In this document: positions 7,647 to 20,210 of the stretch, piece after piece | How positions within the stretch are numbered: the stretch's first letter is position 1 | Layout: every line of letters begins with the position of its first letter | Origin: Orbaceae bacterium BiB | GTDB taxonomy: Bacteria > Pseudomonadota > Gammaproteobacteria > Enterobacterales > Orbaceae | Reading direction: 5' to 3' | DNA length: 64,000 bases | Assembly: GCA_036251205.1 (NCBI GenBank) | Contig: CP133958.1 | Span: forward strand, 2,035,210 to 2,099,209 | The notes under the pieces: model-generated | Database searches by the model: none | The model's input: only the letters and a program-made list of their open reading frames with translations | Told to the model about the DNA's origin: nothing | Program-made: the position numbers and the translations under genes

Positions 7647-9374
7647 ATGGTTTCAGGTATACTCGTTTCCCCAGGAATTGCATTTGCAAAAGCCTTATTA
7701 TTAAAAGAAGATGAAATTGTTCTAAACACTAGACCAATTGCCGATAATAAAATTGATGCAGAAATTGCACGATTTAAAGACGCGCGTGAGAAATCAAGCC
7801 AACAGCTACAAGCAATCATGGAACGTGCTAAAAAGACGTTAGGTGAAGATAAAGCAGCGATCTTTGAAGGTCACATCATGTTGTTAGAAGATGAAGATCT
7901 TGAAGGTGAAGTGATTAACCGTATCAAGACTAAACATTCATCTGCTGATGCTGCTGTTAACTCTGTGTTTGAAGCTCAAGCAAAAGAGTTAGAAGGGCTA
8001 GATGATGAATATTTAAAAGAGCGTGCTGCAGATATTCGTGATATCGGTAAACGTTTATTAAAAAATGTCTTAGGTTTAGAAATCGTTGATTTAAGTGCAA
8101 TCCATGAACCTTGTGTTTTAGTTGCAACTGATTTAACGCCATCAGAAACCGCACAATTAAATTTAGATATGGTGCAAGGGTTTATTACTGATCTTGGTGG
8201 TAGAACATCACATACTTCGATTATGGCACGTTCATTAGAGGTTCCAGCTATTGTTGGTACAACTAATGCGACAAAAAATATTAAACAAGGCGACTATATC
8301 ATATTAGATGCGATTAATAATGCCATCTATATTAACCCAAATAACCAAACGATCGATAAGTTAAAACTTGTCCAAAAACAGTACCTTGATGACAAAGAAG
8401 AGTTAGCTAAATTAAAAGATTTACCAGCTATTACACTAGATGGTCACCAAGTAGAAGTTTGTGCAAACATTGGTACTGTACGTGATATCGCTGGCGCGGA
8501 CCGTAACGGTTATGAGGGTGTTGGACTTTATCGTACTGAGTTTTTATTCATGGATCGCGATGCTTATCCAAATGAAGAAGAGCAATTTAAAGCCTATAAA
8601 GACGTTGCTGAAGCGACAAATGGCTTGTCTGTTATTGTTCGTACGATGGATATTGGCGGTGATAAAGATGTTCCTTATATGCATTTACCAAAAGAAGAGA
8701 ATCCATTCTTAGGTTGGCGTGCAATTCGTATCTGTTTAGATAAAAAAGATATTCTACATACACAACTACGTGCTATTTTACGCGCTTCTGCTTTTGGTAA
8801 ATTACGTATCATGTTCCCGATGATTATTTCTGTAGAAGAAGTAAGAATCTTAAAATCAGAACTGAATATTCTTAAAGAACAACTACGTGCCGAAGGTAAA
8901 AAATTCGATGAAAACATTGAAGTGGGTGTGATGGTTGAAACTCCATCTGCGGCAGTTATTGCAAGACATTTAGCAAAAGAAGTGGACTTCTTAAGTATCG
9001 GTACTAACGATTTAACTCAGTATACATTAGCTGTTGACCGTGGTAATGAGTTGATTTCGCATCTTTATAATCCAATGTCTCCTTCTGTGCTTAACTTGAT
9101 CAAAAATGTGATCGATGCATCTCATGAAGAAGGAAAATGGACTGGTATGTGTGGTGAACTTGGTGGTGATGAGCGCGCTACAGTACTATTACTGGGTATG
9201 GGATTAGATGAGTTTAGTATGAGCTCTATTTCTATTCCTAAAATTAAGAAAATTATCCGTAATACTAATTTTAGTGAAGCTAAAGCTCTTGCTGATGAAG
9301 CGCTACAAAAAGCAACCGCTAAGGAAATTAGTGATTTACTTGAAAAATTCGCGGCAGAAAAGCAAATTTGCTAG
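7647..9374 (+). CDS. ptsI: PTS Enzyme I (phosphoenolpyruvate-protein phosphotransferase)
   Basis: Cytoplasmic 575-residue Enzyme I, which autophosphorylates from PEP and transfers the phosphate to HPr. Visible are the N-terminal HPr-binding helical domain, the phosphohistidine signature [13 protein letters not shown], and the C-terminal PEP-binding barrel with [32 protein letters not shown] and the active-site cysteine in GMCGELGGD. The length equals E. coli PtsI. The start ATG has a nearby AAGGA (7634-7638). It is in the middle of the ptsH-ptsI-crr operon, and crr begins 12 bp after it. Confidence 0.97.
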   Translation: MVSGILVSPGIAFAKALLLKEDEIVLNTRPIADNKIDAEIARFKDAREKSSQQLQAIMERAKKTLGEDKAAIFEGHIMLLEDEDLEGEVINRIKTKHSSADAAVNSVFEAQAKELEGLDDEYLKERAADIRDIGKRLLKNVLGLEIVDLSAIHEPCVLVATDLTPSETAQLNLDMVQGFITDLGGRTSHTSIMARSLEVPAIVGTTNATKNIKQGDYIILDAINNAIYINPNNQTIDKLKLVQKQYLDDKEELAKLKDLPAITLDGHQVEVCANIGTVRDIAGADRNGYEGVGLYRTEFLFMDRDAYPNEEEQFKAYKDVAEATNGLSVIVRTMDIGGDKDVPYMHLPKEENPFLGWRAIRICLDKKDILHTQLRAILRASAFGKLRIMFPMIISVEEVRILKSELNILKEQLRAEGKKFDENIEVGVMVETPSAAVIARHLAKEVDFLSIGTNDLTQYTLAVDRGNELISHLYNPMSPSVLNLIKNVIDASHEEGKWTGMCGELGGDERATVLLLGMGLDEFSMSSISIPKIKKIIRNTNFSEAKALADEALQKATAKEISDLLEKFAAEKQIC

Positions 9375-9386
9375 CAGGGGGCTACT

Positions 9387-9890
9387 ATGGGTTTATTCGA
9401 TAAATTGAAGCAGTTTGTATCTGATGATGATCAGAGTTTTATTGAAGTATTCGCACCAATATCTGGCGAAATCGTGAAAATTGAAGATGTACCTGATGTC
9501 GTATTTGCAGAAAAAATAGTTGGTGATGGTGTTGCAATTAAACCTACTGGTAATAAAATTGTTGCACCTTTAGCGGGTAAGATTGGTAAAATTTTTGAAA
9601 CTAATCATGCATTTGCGATAGAATCTGACGAAGGTATCGAGTTATTTGTACACTTTGGTATCGATACTGTAGAGCTGAAAGGTGAAGGCTTTACTCGTGT
9701 GGCTGAAGAAGGACAGCAGGTTAAAGTTGGTGATACTATCATCGAGTTTGATTTGGCCTTTTTAGAAGGTAAAGCTAAATCTGTACTGACGCCAGTAGTT
9801 ATTTCTAATATGGATAGTATCCATGAATTGGTTAAATTGTCTGGTACAGTTGAAGAAGGCAAAACCCCAATCATGAAAGTGAAAAAATAA
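9387..9890 (+). CDS. crr: PTS glucose-specific EIIA component (EIIA-Glc)
   Basis: Soluble 167-residue EIIA-Glc that donates phosphate to IIB domains of glucose-type permeases and signals carbon status to adenylate cyclase and non-PTS transporters. The two active-site histidines are His74 (TNHAFAIES) and His89 ([12 protein letters not shown]). The protein lacks an attached IIB or IIC domain, as in enterobacteria. AGGGGGC just upstream serves as ribosome binding site. It ends the pts operon, and a strong terminator follows. It could phosphorylate the MalX IIB domain, which has no IIA of its own. Confidence 0.97.
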   Translation: MGLFDKLKQFVSDDDQSFIEVFAPISGEIVKIEDVPDVVFAEKIVGDGVAIKPTGNKIVAPLAGKIGKIFETNHAFAIESDEGIELFVHFGIDTVELKGEGFTRVAEEGQQVKVGDTIIEFDLAFLEGKAKSVLTPVVISNMDSIHELVKLSGTVEEGKTPIMKVKK

Positions 9891-9908
9891 CTTCATTTTT
9901 GTAGCATT

Positions 9909-9935
9909 AAAAAACCGCTTTATAGCGGTTTTTTT
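9909..9935 (+). terminator. Terminator of ptsH-ptsI-crr
   Basis: A 9-bp perfect stem, AAAACCGCT/AGCGGTTTT, with a 4-base loop and a T7 run, 19 bases after crr. Confidence 0.92.
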
Positions 9936-10023
9936 ATTATCTAATCGTTATCATTTATTCAATAAACTCAGTAAACAAGCCGAGACTTTTTACTGAGTTG
10001 TTTTAATTGATATATTGAATAAC

Positions 10024-11691
<1,668 letters not shown>

Positions 11692-11831
11692 CTATATTCA
11701 ATTATAATATCGCTATCAGCGAAAGAAGCAATCAAAGACATACTGTTTATACTGCAGTTATCACTAAAATTTATACTATAATGATACCTGACAGCAATAA
11801 TTTAACGAGATATGCCATCAAATTATTCTTC

Positions 11832-12227
11832 CTATTTGCTCAATAACTGTTTTCTTGCCTTAACTCGAGCAATCGCATCAGAAATCTGTTGCTTGCGTTG
11901 TTCTGGTTCGTGACTTTGGACATCATTAATAACCACTTCAGTATGTATATTAAGTGGTACTGACTTCGTTGCAACCAAACGTGCTTGCTTTTGCATTTTG
12001 AGCTGTGCTTCTCGTTCTGGGCTCATCGGTTGGTGAGGTGTTTTTAACGTAATACAGTCGGTCGGGCAGGCATTGATACACTCTTCACAGGACGTGCATA
12101 ATACCGGCATGACGGTGTGTAGAAAATGTTTGGCGCCGACAATTGCATCTGTTGGGCAAACGCGGATACATTTGCCACAGCCGATACAGTTGTTCTCATC
12201 AATAAATGCGGTAAGTACTTGTGTCAT
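11832..12227 (-). CDS. Small 2x[4Fe-4S] ferredoxin, RnfB/RsxB-like
   Basis: A 131-residue cytoplasmic iron-sulfur protein with two ferredoxin motifs in residues ~10-65: [12 protein letters not shown] and [12 protein letters not shown]. The ferredoxin part resembles the C-terminal half of RsxB/RnfB ([23 protein letters not shown]), but the N-terminal membrane anchor and third cluster domain are missing and a basic, charged tail of ~65 residues is added. Its ATG overlaps the fhs stop codon as TAATG, so the two are translationally coupled. No rnf/rsx genes are nearby. An electron-carrier role linked to one-carbon metabolism is inference. Confidence 0.8.
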   Translation of the reverse strand: MTQVLTAFIDENNCIGCGKCIRVCPTDAIVGAKHFLHTVMPVLCTSCEECINACPTDCITLKTPHQPMSPEREAQLKMQKQARLVATKSVPLNIHTEVVINDVQSHEPEQRKQQISDAIARVKARKQLLSK

Positions 12228-13939
12228 TAACTTAAACCAACTATGTTTCCATTATTATCAATATCGATATTGCGATAAGCGGGATTGGTACCAAGCCCCG
12301 GCATTGTCATAATATTACCTGCGTAGACTCGAATAAACCCTGCTCCAGCAGATACAGCAAGATGACTTATATCAATGTCAAAATTAGTTGGTACATTTTT
12401 TAAGTTGGCATCTGCACTAATTGACATTGGCGTTTTTGCCATACAGAGTGGTAAATGATCGAGTTTCAATTTTTCAATATCTTGAATATCTTTTAATGCC
12501 TTTTCTGCTAAATTCGCTTTATTAGCACCATATTTTTTAGCCATTTTTTGAATTTTATCGATTAGCTTATCGCTGTCTTGATAAGGTAATGTGACGGAAC
12601 TCTTTGTATTGCAGGCTTCAACAATATGGTGAGCTAGAGACTCAGCCCCTTTACCGCCTTTAACAAAAACTTCACTGACTTCACAAGCATATGCACCTTG
12701 CTCTAAAGCGTATTGTTGTAAAAATGCCAGCTCTTCTTCACTATCATGAGGGAAACGGTTAATGGCAACAATGACAGGCATACCATAACTTTTGGCATTA
12801 TTGATATGCCACCCCAGATTAGCCGCCCCTATTGATAACAGCTCGACATTCGATTCAGAGATCTCTTTAGGAATTGGTTGTCCCGGTTTGATATTATATT
12901 TACCGCTATTGGATTTTAAACTACGCACAGTTGCCACAAGCACTACGCAAGATGGTGCGATACCAGATTGGCGGTATTTGATATTGAAGAATTTTTCCAT
13001 ACCCATATCAGAACCAAAACCAGCTTCTGTTACCACATAATCAGCTAATGGCAGCGCTACAAGATCGGCAATAACCGATGAGTTACCATGTGCAATATTA
13101 GCAAATGGCCCAGCATGAATTAAGACCGGAGTGTTCTCTACCGTTTGCATGATATTAGGGTTAATGGCATTTTTAAGGAGTACTGTCATAGCACCAGCAA
13201 CTTCCAGATCTTCGGCGGTAATTGCGTCACCTTGGCTATTGTAAGCTAAAATAATCTGACCAATACGTTTACGCATATCATGTAAGTCATTAGCTAACGC
13301 CAATATTGCCATTAATTCTGATGCGGCAGTGATTTCAAAACCATCTGCACGTTCAACACCATTGAGTCCGCCACCGACACCAACGGTGATATTTTTTAAG
13401 GCACGATCATTATGGTCAATAACGCGTTTCCAAATGATACGATCTTTATCTATATTTAATCGTTTAAGGCCTGTTTGATTTGTAAAATCATCACCAAGAC
13501 GTGTTTCATGATAAAGTCTTGCATCAAGCGCTGCTGACGCTAAATCATGCGCTGCTGTAATGGCATGGATATCACCCGTTAAATGTAAATTCAGGGTCTC
13601 CATTGGTAATACTTCTGCTTGCCCTCCACCAGCGGCGCCACCTTTGACTCCAAAAACTGGGCCTAAACTTGGTTGTCGAATACAAGCGATTGCTTTTTTA
13701 CCAATATAGTTGAGTCCTTCGCTTAAACCAATAGTATTAACCGTTTTGCCTTCGCCAAGTGGTGTTGGGGTTATTGCGGTAACGAGAACTAATTTTCCTT
13801 TAACACTCTTTTTATTTGCTGCAATGATTGATAAATCAACTTTAGCAACGTATTTACCATGAGGGATTAAATACTCCTCATCGATACCACATTTTTGAGC
13901 AATTTCACTAATAGGAAGCAATTTGGCTGAGTTTGTCAT
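12227..13939 (-). CDS. fhs: Formate--tetrahydrofolate ligase
   Basis: ATP-dependent enzyme joining formate to tetrahydrofolate to give 10-formyl-THF for purine and one-carbon metabolism. The 570 residues are close to the family's usual ~556. Signatures visible are the phosphate-binding [58 protein letters not shown], and the C-terminal [18 protein letters not shown]. It is leftward and overlaps the start of the small ferredoxin gene. Fhs is common in anaerobes and fermenters and absent from E. coli K-12, which suits a host-associated or microaerobic lifestyle (inference). The divergent neighbour is sohB. Confidence 0.96.
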   Translation of the reverse strand: MTNSAKLLPISEIAQKCGIDEEYLIPHGKYVAKVDLSIIAANKKSVKGKLVLVTAITPTPLGEGKTVNTIGLSEGLNYIGKKAIACIRQPSLGPVFGVKGGAAGGGQAEVLPMETLNLHLTGDIHAITAAHDLASAALDARLYHETRLGDDFTNQTGLKRLNIDKDRIIWKRVIDHNDRALKNITVGVGGGLNGVERADGFEITAASELMAILALANDLHDMRKRIGQIILAYNSQGDAITAEDLEVAGAMTVLLKNAINPNIMQTVENTPVLIHAGPFANIAHGNSSVIADLVALPLADYVVTEAGFGSDMGMEKFFNIKYRQSGIAPSCVVLVATVRSLKSNSGKYNIKPGQPIPKEISESNVELLSIGAANLGWHINNAKSYGMPVIVAINRFPHDSEEELAFLQQYALEQGAYACEVSEVFVKGGKGAESLAHHIVEACNTKSSVTLPYQDSDKLIDKIQKMAKKYGANKANLAEKALKDIQDIEKLKLDHLPLCMAKTPMSISADANLKNVPTNFDIDISHLAVSAGAGFIRVYAGNIMTMPGLGTNPAYRNIDIDNNGNIVGLS

Positions 13940-14162
13940 AATGATGATCTCTTCATTGAGTAATAAAATAAGGTGTGCAGGGGTATAGTATAATGAAATT
14001 GTCTGACCGGATAAAGGTTAATTATTATTGCAATTAAAACAATATGTTAAATCAATTAATCGTTATGTTATGTATCTGATTATTAAAGGGGTGTAAATAA
14101 AACAAACTTTTTAGGAAATCTGTTATTATATGTCATTATTTTTGATTAGGATTAAGTAAATT

Positions 14163-15230
14163 ATGGAATGGCTATTACAATATATCGTTTTTTTAGCTGA
14201 AACTGTAACGGTTGTTATCGCAATTGTTGTTGTGCTGGTTTTTATCATCGCACAACGTAAAAAATCGGCGCCACAAGGAAGTCTCGAAATTAAAGATCTC
14301 ACCAGCGAATATCATGAGATTAAAGAGACGATGCAGCTGAATATCATGAGTGAAGAGCAGATTAAACAGTTCAAAAAGGCGCAGAAAAAGAGTAAAAAAC
14401 AAGAGAAGAAGTTGGCAAAACAAGCCGATAAAGCGGCATCAGAAAAAGATGATACAGATACTGCAAAGCCAACGAATACACACAAAGATAAAGCAACTTG
14501 TTATGTGTTATCTTTTAATGGGAGTGTTGATGCCCATGAAGTTGAAGATTTAAGACAGGAAGTGAGCGCTGTGTTATCGGTCGTAAAACCTGAAGATAAA
14601 GTGCTTTTAAAACTAGAAAGCCCGGGCGGGGTTGTTCATGGTTATGGACTTGCTGCATCGCAATTGATGCGTTTTAGAAAAAAAGATATTCCGTTTACTG
14701 CCATCGTAGATAAAGTAGCAGCAAGTGGTGGTTATATGATGGCATGTACTGCAAATAAAATTATTGCAGCTCCTTTTGCAATTGTTGGTTCAATTGGTGT
14801 TGTTGCACAAATTCCTAACTTTCATCGCCTATTAAAGAAAAATGAAATTGATGTCGAGTTGCAAACAGCGGGACAGTTCAAACGGACTCTAACGATGTTT
14901 GGTGAAAATACAGATGAAGGTCGTAAAAAATTCCAAGAGGAATTAGAAGAAACTCATCTATTATTTAAAGATTTTGTAGCTGAAAACCGTCCTAATATCA
15001 ATATTGATGACGTGGCAACCGGTGAACATTGGTTTGCTATTCAAGCGCAAGAGAAAGGCTTAGTCGATGAAATTAGTACTAGTGATGATGTTATTTTATC
15101 GCTGATTGATGAGTATAAAATTATTGAAGTCAAATTCCAGAGACGTAAAAAATTATCAGAACGTTTTGCAAAAAATGTCGTCAGCGGAATTGAAAAGTTA
15201 TGTTTTCGTAATAGTCGAACCATTTACTAA
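14163..15230 (+). CDS. sohB: SohB-like inner-membrane S49 peptidase
   Basis: A 355-residue membrane protease of family S49. An N-terminal transmembrane helix (residues ~7-30) is followed by a lysine-rich linker (residues ~70-105), then the ClpP-like catalytic fold with VLLKLESPGGVVHGYG, the nucleophile context DKVAASGGYMMAC, VGSIGVV, and the lysine-bearing QFKRTLTMFGENT. The length agrees with E. coli SohB (349). It starts on ATG after a short AT-rich leader, and xerD starts 21 bp after its end, so the two may be co-transcribed. Presumed role: quality control of periplasmic or envelope proteins. Confidence 0.93.
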   Translation: MEWLLQYIVFLAETVTVVIAIVVVLVFIIAQRKKSAPQGSLEIKDLTSEYHEIKETMQLNIMSEEQIKQFKKAQKKSKKQEKKLAKQADKAASEKDDTDTAKPTNTHKDKATCYVLSFNGSVDAHEVEDLRQEVSAVLSVVKPEDKVLLKLESPGGVVHGYGLAASQLMRFRKKDIPFTAIVDKVAASGGYMMACTANKIIAAPFAIVGSIGVVAQIPNFHRLLKKNEIDVELQTAGQFKRTLTMFGENTDEGRKKFQEELEETHLLFKDFVAENRPNINIDDVATGEHWFAIQAQEKGLVDEISTSDDVILSLIDEYKIIEVKFQRRKKLSERFAKNVVSGIEKLCFRNSRTIY

Positions 15231-15251
15231 CTACTAGTATGTGAATAACTT

Positions 15252-16148
15252 ATGTCCCAAGATACGGTTTTATTAGAACAGTTTTTAGATTCGCTATGGC
15301 TTGAACGTAATCTCGCCGATAATACGATTGCTTCTTATCGGCTTGACTTGCAGGCTCTGATTAAAGCCTTTGTAGATCTAAAGGTGACTTTTTTGACAGC
15401 CCAAACGATGCATCTGCAAGATTTTTTATTACAGCGGGTTGAAGAGGGTTATAAAGCCAGTAGTTCTGCGCGCTTACTTAGTGCGATTAAACGGCTATTT
15501 CAGTATCTTTATCGTGAAAAATACCGTGAAGATGATCCTTCAGCAAGTTTATCATCACCGAAGCTAGCAAAAAATTTACCTAAAGATTTAACTGAATCAC
15601 AAGTTGAGGCATTATTACAATCCCCCAATACCGAAGATACTTTAGAAATTCGTGATAAAGCTATGCTTGAACTACTTTATGCGACGGGATTGCGGGTTTC
15701 TGAATTAGTCAATCTTGAGCTTAATGATATCAGTTTAGTCCAAGGAGTTATTCGCATAATCGGTAAAGGTAATAAAGAGCGCTTAGTGCCAATTGGTGAA
15801 GAGGCTATTTACTGGTTAGAGTATTATTTAAAATATAGTCGAGATGATTTACTGAAAGAGGGGCCTGCTGATGTTTTATTCCCTAGTCGATTAGGTAATA
15901 AAATGACCAGACAGACCTTCTGGCATCGGATCAAATATTATGCCATACTAACAGGGATAGATGCTGAGGCATTATCTCCTCATGTTTTGCGACATGCATT
16001 TGCTACGCATTTACTTAACCATGGTGCTGATTTACGTGTAGTACAAATGTTGTTGGGGCATAGTAGTTTATCCACAACACAGATATATACACATGTTGCG
16101 ACTGAACGCTTAAAACAGTTACATCAAAAACATCATCCAAGGGCATAA
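15252..16148 (+). CDS. xerD: Site-specific tyrosine recombinase XerD
   Basis: 298-residue chromosome-dimer resolvase that works with XerC at dif. The N-terminal SAM-like domain (residues ~1-90) is followed by the catalytic domain with ATGLRVSELVNLEL (Arg), GKGNKERLVPIG (beta-hairpin Lys), HVLRHAFATHLL (H-x2-R), LLGHSSLSTTQIYTHV (His and nucleophile Tyr). Its length equals E. coli XerD. The following genes dsbC and recJ reproduce the conserved xerD-dsbC-recJ order, which supports XerD rather than XerC. Confidence 0.96.
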   Translation: MSQDTVLLEQFLDSLWLERNLADNTIASYRLDLQALIKAFVDLKVTFLTAQTMHLQDFLLQRVEEGYKASSSARLLSAIKRLFQYLYREKYREDDPSASLSSPKLAKNLPKDLTESQVEALLQSPNTEDTLEIRDKAMLELLYATGLRVSELVNLELNDISLVQGVIRIIGKGNKERLVPIGEEAIYWLEYYLKYSRDDLLKEGPADVLFPSRLGNKMTRQTFWHRIKYYAILTGIDAEALSPHVLRHAFATHLLNHGADLRVVQMLLGHSSLSTTQIYTHVATERLKQLHQKHHPRA

Positions 16149-16185
16149 GACTTAACAAATTTAGACACACAATAGGACATATTTT

Positions 16186-16890
16186 ATGAAAAAATTAACC
16201 ATGACCATCGGTATCATCTCTAGTTTACTTGTGAGTGCTGCATATGCCTCTGATGCCGATATTGCTGCGACGTTAGCAAAATTAGGTTATACAAAAGAGA
16301 GTATCACGATTAGCAATACACCAATGCCTAATATGAAAAGTGTTGTAACGCCTAGCGGTAAATTTTATATCACTAATGATGGTCAATTTTTGACTCAGGG
16401 TCCTATTTACAACATGAGTGGTAAACAACCACAAAATATTGCTAATGAATCTAACCTAGCTTTAATTGCAACTATTGCTAAAGACGCTATTGTTTATCAA
16501 GCACCTGACGAAAAGTATAGTATTTATGTGTTTAGTGATTACACTTGTGGTTATTGTAAAAAATTACATAGTGAAATTGATACCTATCTTAAAGCGGGTA
16601 TCTCTGTACACTATTTTGCTTTCCCGAGAGCCGGTCTAGATTCTGATGTGGCAAAAAATATGCAATCTATCTGGAGTGTTAAAGATCGCAAAGCAGCATT
16701 TGATAATGCTTATCGTGATGGTAAAATTTCACCTGCTTCTAGCGTCGTTCCTTATGTGAAAATGCAATATGAAGTTGGTGTTAAGCTTGGCTTAACTGGT
16801 ACTCCTGCAATTATTCTACCAAATGGTGAATTGTTAGCCGGTTATGTTCCTGCTAATAAATTATTGGAAATTCTAGAACAAACTAAATAG
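16186..16890 (+). CDS. dsbC: Thiol:disulfide interchange protein DsbC
   Basis: Periplasmic disulfide isomerase of 234 residues. A signal peptide (residues 1-21, ending in SAAYA) precedes an N-terminal dimerisation domain and a thioredoxin domain with the active site CGYC in FSDYTCGYCKKLH, and the cis-proline loop LTGTPAI. The second structural disulfide of E. coli DsbC (Cys141-Cys163) seems to be absent, since CGYC provides the only cysteines I see after the signal peptide. It is in the conserved xerD-dsbC-recJ cluster. Confidence 0.94.
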   Translation: MKKLTMTIGIISSLLVSAAYASDADIAATLAKLGYTKESITISNTPMPNMKSVVTPSGKFYITNDGQFLTQGPIYNMSGKQPQNIANESNLALIATIAKDAIVYQAPDEKYSIYVFSDYTCGYCKKLHSEIDTYLKAGISVHYFAFPRAGLDSDVAKNMQSIWSVKDRKAAFDNAYRDGKISPASSVVPYVKMQYEVGVKLGLTGTPAIILPNGELLAGYVPANKLLEILEQTK

Positions 16891-16971
16891 TTTGTTAATG
16901 TCATCATAAACTTATATAGCGCTTTGAATATTCATTGCGCTATTATCATTGTGTTTAAAATTAAGTAGATT

Positions 16972-18708
16972 ATGAGTGAAATAGTAATAAAAAGACGAGA
17001 GTTACCTCAACAAAATATTCACTTAGCGAGCGTTAAACATCCTTTACTGGAAAAGTTGTATCTAGGAAGAGGGATAAAGTCAGCTGAGGAATTGAATTAC
17101 TCCACTCAAGCGCTCCTAAATTATCAACATCTATCGGGTATTCATCTGGCAACGGAAGTTCTTTATCAGGGCGTTATTAATAACAAAAAAATCTTAATTG
17201 TCGGTGACTTTGATACTGATGGCGCAACAAGTACCGCTTTGATTATTACAGCCTTAAAAAAGTTTGGTATTACTAATGTGACTTATATTATTCCGGATCG
17301 TTTTGAAGATGGTTATGGTTTAAGTACCTCGGTTGTCAATAAGGCGATTGAACAGCAAGCAGAATTAATTATTACGGTTGATAATGGTATTTCAGCTGTT
17401 GAAGCAGTAAGCTTTGCAAAACAAGCAAATATTCAAGTTATTATTACCGATCATCACCTTGCTCCCGATGTTTTACCTAATGCTGATGCTATTATCAATC
17501 CCAATTTAGTCGATTGTGCATTCCCTTCGAAGAATTTAGCGGGGGTTGGCGTCACATTCTATTTTATGCTTGCTTTTCGCGCATTGCTTCGTCAGCAAAA
17601 CTGGTTCCAAACTCGCAATTTAAAAGAGTATAATTTAGCTAATTTACTCGATTTAGTTGCCTTGGGTACTGTTGCTGATGTGGTTAAGTTAGATCAAAAT
17701 AATCGTATTTTGGTTCAACAAGGCCTTAGCCGGATTCGATCAGGATATTGTGGTGCAGGGATTAAAGCATTAATTTCGATCAGTAAAAAGAATATTCATG
17801 AACTTACGGCACAAGATCTCTCTTTCTATTTAGCCCCAAGACTCAATGCGGCTGGCCGCATGGAAAATATGTCATTAGGTGTCGAGTTACTATTAGTTGA
17901 AAATGAACAAGATGCGCTTGAATTAGTTGAAGTGTTGGAAGATCTGAATAATAGCCGTAAAGCTGTTGAAAAAAATATGCAGCAAGAGGCGTTATCCTTT
18001 ATTGAGCAATTGGATCTACAAACAGATACTATTCCCAATGGTTTTGTGATTTACCATCCAAAGTTTCATCAAGGGGTGATCGGCGTATTATCATCACGCA
18101 TTAAAGAGCGATTTTACCGGCCAACGATTTCATTTGCATTAGCTGAAAATGGTTATCTAAAAGGATCTGGGCGCTCAATTAGTGGTATTCATCTTCGAGA
18201 TATATTAGAACGGATAAATATTCGTGATTCAAAACTCATTGTCTGTTTTGGTGGGCATGCCATGGCCGCTGGGTTGACGATCGAACAAGAAAATTTAGCA
18301 CTTTTTACGCAATATTTTAATGAAGAAGTCGCTAAAGTAACTGCTAATATGACATTAGAGCATGTTGTTGAAACTGATGGTGAAATAGGTGATGAATTTT
18401 TAAATGTTGCAACGGCGCAACTACTTAAAGAGCATGGTCCATGGGGCGAAGGTTTCCCTGATCCGTTGTTTGATGGTATTTTTTCTGTTTATCAGCAAAA
18501 ATTGATTGCTCAAAAACACCTAAAACTTGTTTTACAACCCAATGATGGAGGACAGCTGGTTAACGCTATTATGTTTAATGTTGATCCTGCATTATGGCCT
18601 GATCCATCTATAAAAACAGTGAAAATGGTTTATAATCTGACTGTTGATGAGTTTAGAGGTAATCAAAGCATTACATTATTAGTAAAACATTTGTGGGCTT
18701 TGGACTAG
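16972..18708 (+). CDS. recJ: Single-stranded-DNA exonuclease RecJ
   Basis: 5'-3' ssDNA exonuclease of recombination and mismatch repair, 578 residues like E. coli RecJ. DHH-family motifs run in order: GDFDTDGATST (motif I), VDNGIS (II), ITDHHL (DHH, III), the LNAAGRM segment, and the DHHA1 box CFGGHAMAAGLTI. The C-terminal OB-like domain ends at LLVKHLWALD. It is third in xerD-dsbC-recJ. The gap to mpl is 74 bp with no clear terminator. Confidence 0.96.
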   Translation: MSEIVIKRRELPQQNIHLASVKHPLLEKLYLGRGIKSAEELNYSTQALLNYQHLSGIHLATEVLYQGVINNKKILIVGDFDTDGATSTALIITALKKFGITNVTYIIPDRFEDGYGLSTSVVNKAIEQQAELIITVDNGISAVEAVSFAKQANIQVIITDHHLAPDVLPNADAIINPNLVDCAFPSKNLAGVGVTFYFMLAFRALLRQQNWFQTRNLKEYNLANLLDLVALGTVADVVKLDQNNRILVQQGLSRIRSGYCGAGIKALISISKKNIHELTAQDLSFYLAPRLNAAGRMENMSLGVELLLVENEQDALELVEVLEDLNNSRKAVEKNMQQEALSFIEQLDLQTDTIPNGFVIYHPKFHQGVIGVLSSRIKERFYRPTISFALAENGYLKGSGRSISGIHLRDILERINIRDSKLIVCFGGHAMAAGLTIEQENLALFTQYFNEEVAKVTANMTLEHVVETDGEIGDEFLNVATAQLLKEHGPWGEGFPDPLFDGIFSVYQQKLIAQKHLKLVLQPNDGGQLVNAIMFNVDPALWPDPSIKTVKMVYNLTVDEFRGNQSITLLVKHLWALD

Positions 18709-18782
18709 AGACTTTTACGACGATTTAATGAGCTCCGGCGTAGTAACTATTAAAAATTGATAAGTTTTCAAAAGGATTCAAA

Positions 18783-20159
18783 ATGCGTATTCATATTCTT
18801 GGTATTTGCGGTACTTTTATGGCAGGAATTGCATTAATTGCCCGCTCGTTAGGACATAAAGTAACTGGCTCTGATAAAAATGTTTATCCGCCAATGAGTA
18901 CGTTACTGGAAAAAGAACATATTAAAATTATTGAAGGGTACGATCCAAGTCAACTCGATCCTGCTCCGGATTTAGTGATTATTGGCAATGCGATGTCGAG
19001 GGGAAATCCTTGTGTTGAATATATCCTTAATAATAATATCCCCTATATTTCTGCTCCCCAATGGTTACATGATAATGTACTAAAAGACCGTTGGGTTATT
19101 GCTGTTGCTGGGACACATGGCAAAACTACAACAGCAGGTATGGTCAATTGGATTTTAGAACAAGCAAACTATCAGCAAGGTTTTATGATTGGCGGTGTTC
19201 CTGGCAATTTTGAAGTCTCGGCTCGTCTTGGCGAAGGTAATTTCTTTGTCATTGAAGCTGATGAGTATGATAGTGCCTTTTTTGATAAACGTTCCAAATT
19301 CATGCACTATTGTCCGAAGACTTTGATATTAAATAATCTAGAGTATGATCATGCTGATATTTTTGATGATTTAGTTTCGATTCAAAAACAGTTTCATCAT
19401 TTAGTTCGCTTAGTCCCGAGTAAAGGACTGATTATTTCGCCTCAAGATGATGTCAATTTAAAACAAGTACTTGCTAAAGGTTGTTGGAGTGAACAGATAC
19501 AGACCGAATCTGCAACGGGTTGGGATGCTAAAAAACTGAGCAATGATGCAAGTAATTTTAGCGTGATTTTAGATGGTACAGTGGTTGGCGAAGTTAAATA
19601 TCAGCTAGTTGGTGAACATAATATGCATAACACATTGATGGCGATAGCTGCTGCAAGAAATGTCGGTATTCCGATCGAAGATGCGTGTAAAGCGTTAGCA
19701 ACATTTAATAATGCTAAAAGGCGCTTAGAGCTTTATGGTCAAGTCGATTCAGTTCAATTATATGATGATTTTGCTCACCATCCAACGGCGATCTTGGCAA
19801 CACTTGAAGCATTAAGAAGTAAAGTTGGCGCCAATAGACGCATTTTAGCGGTACTAGAGCCTAGATCTAATACAATGAAGTTAGGCGTTTGTAAGGATGA
19901 AATCGCGCCGTCATTAGGCCGAGCTGATGAAGTATTTATCTATCAACCAGAACAACTACCTTGGTTAGTGTCGGATGTGGTCGATGAGTGTATTCAGCCT
20001 GCATACTGGTCAAGTGACTTAGATTTGCTCGTTGAGATGATTACGAAAAATATTAAATCCAATGATGTTATTTTAGTGATGAGTAATGGTGGTTTTGGTG
20101 GTATTCATCAAAAAATTATTGATAAATTAATAAAAGATAAAGAGAAAAAAACTCAGTAA
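18783..20159 (+). CDS. mpl: UDP-MurNAc:L-Ala-gamma-D-Glu-meso-DAP ligase (Mpl)
   Basis: Cytosolic Mur-family ligase that recycles murein tripeptide onto UDP-MurNAc. 458 residues, usual length. N-terminal Rossmann part HILGICGTFMAGIA, ATP loop AGTHGKTTTAGM, EADEYDSAFFD, NNLEYDHADIF, and the C-terminal DFAHHPTAI and LEPRSNTMK boxes are all present; the wording separates Mpl from MurC. The start has AAAGGA 7-12 bases upstream. It faces the malY operon across a shared terminator. Confidence 0.95.
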   Translation: MRIHILGICGTFMAGIALIARSLGHKVTGSDKNVYPPMSTLLEKEHIKIIEGYDPSQLDPAPDLVIIGNAMSRGNPCVEYILNNNIPYISAPQWLHDNVLKDRWVIAVAGTHGKTTTAGMVNWILEQANYQQGFMIGGVPGNFEVSARLGEGNFFVIEADEYDSAFFDKRSKFMHYCPKTLILNNLEYDHADIFDDLVSIQKQFHHLVRLVPSKGLIISPQDDVNLKQVLAKGCWSEQIQTESATGWDAKKLSNDASNFSVILDGTVVGEVKYQLVGEHNMHNTLMAIAAARNVGIPIEDACKALATFNNAKRRLELYGQVDSVQLYDDFAHHPTAILATLEALRSKVGANRRILAVLEPRSNTMKLGVCKDEIAPSLGRADEVFIYQPEQLPWLVSDVVDECIQPAYWSSDLDLLVEMITKNIKSNDVILVMSNGGFGGIHQKIIDKLIKDKEKKTQ

Positions 20160-20177
20160 TACACTGAGTCAGATTAA

Positions 20178-20210
20178 GGGTGAATATCGGCTAGATATTC
20201 ACCCTTTTTT
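20178..20210. terminator. Terminator between mpl and malY
   Basis: An 11-bp perfect stem, GGGTGAATATC/GATATTCACCC, with a 5-base loop, followed by T6 on the plus strand. It ends mpl and overlaps the last two bases of the convergent malY gene. Confidence 0.9.
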
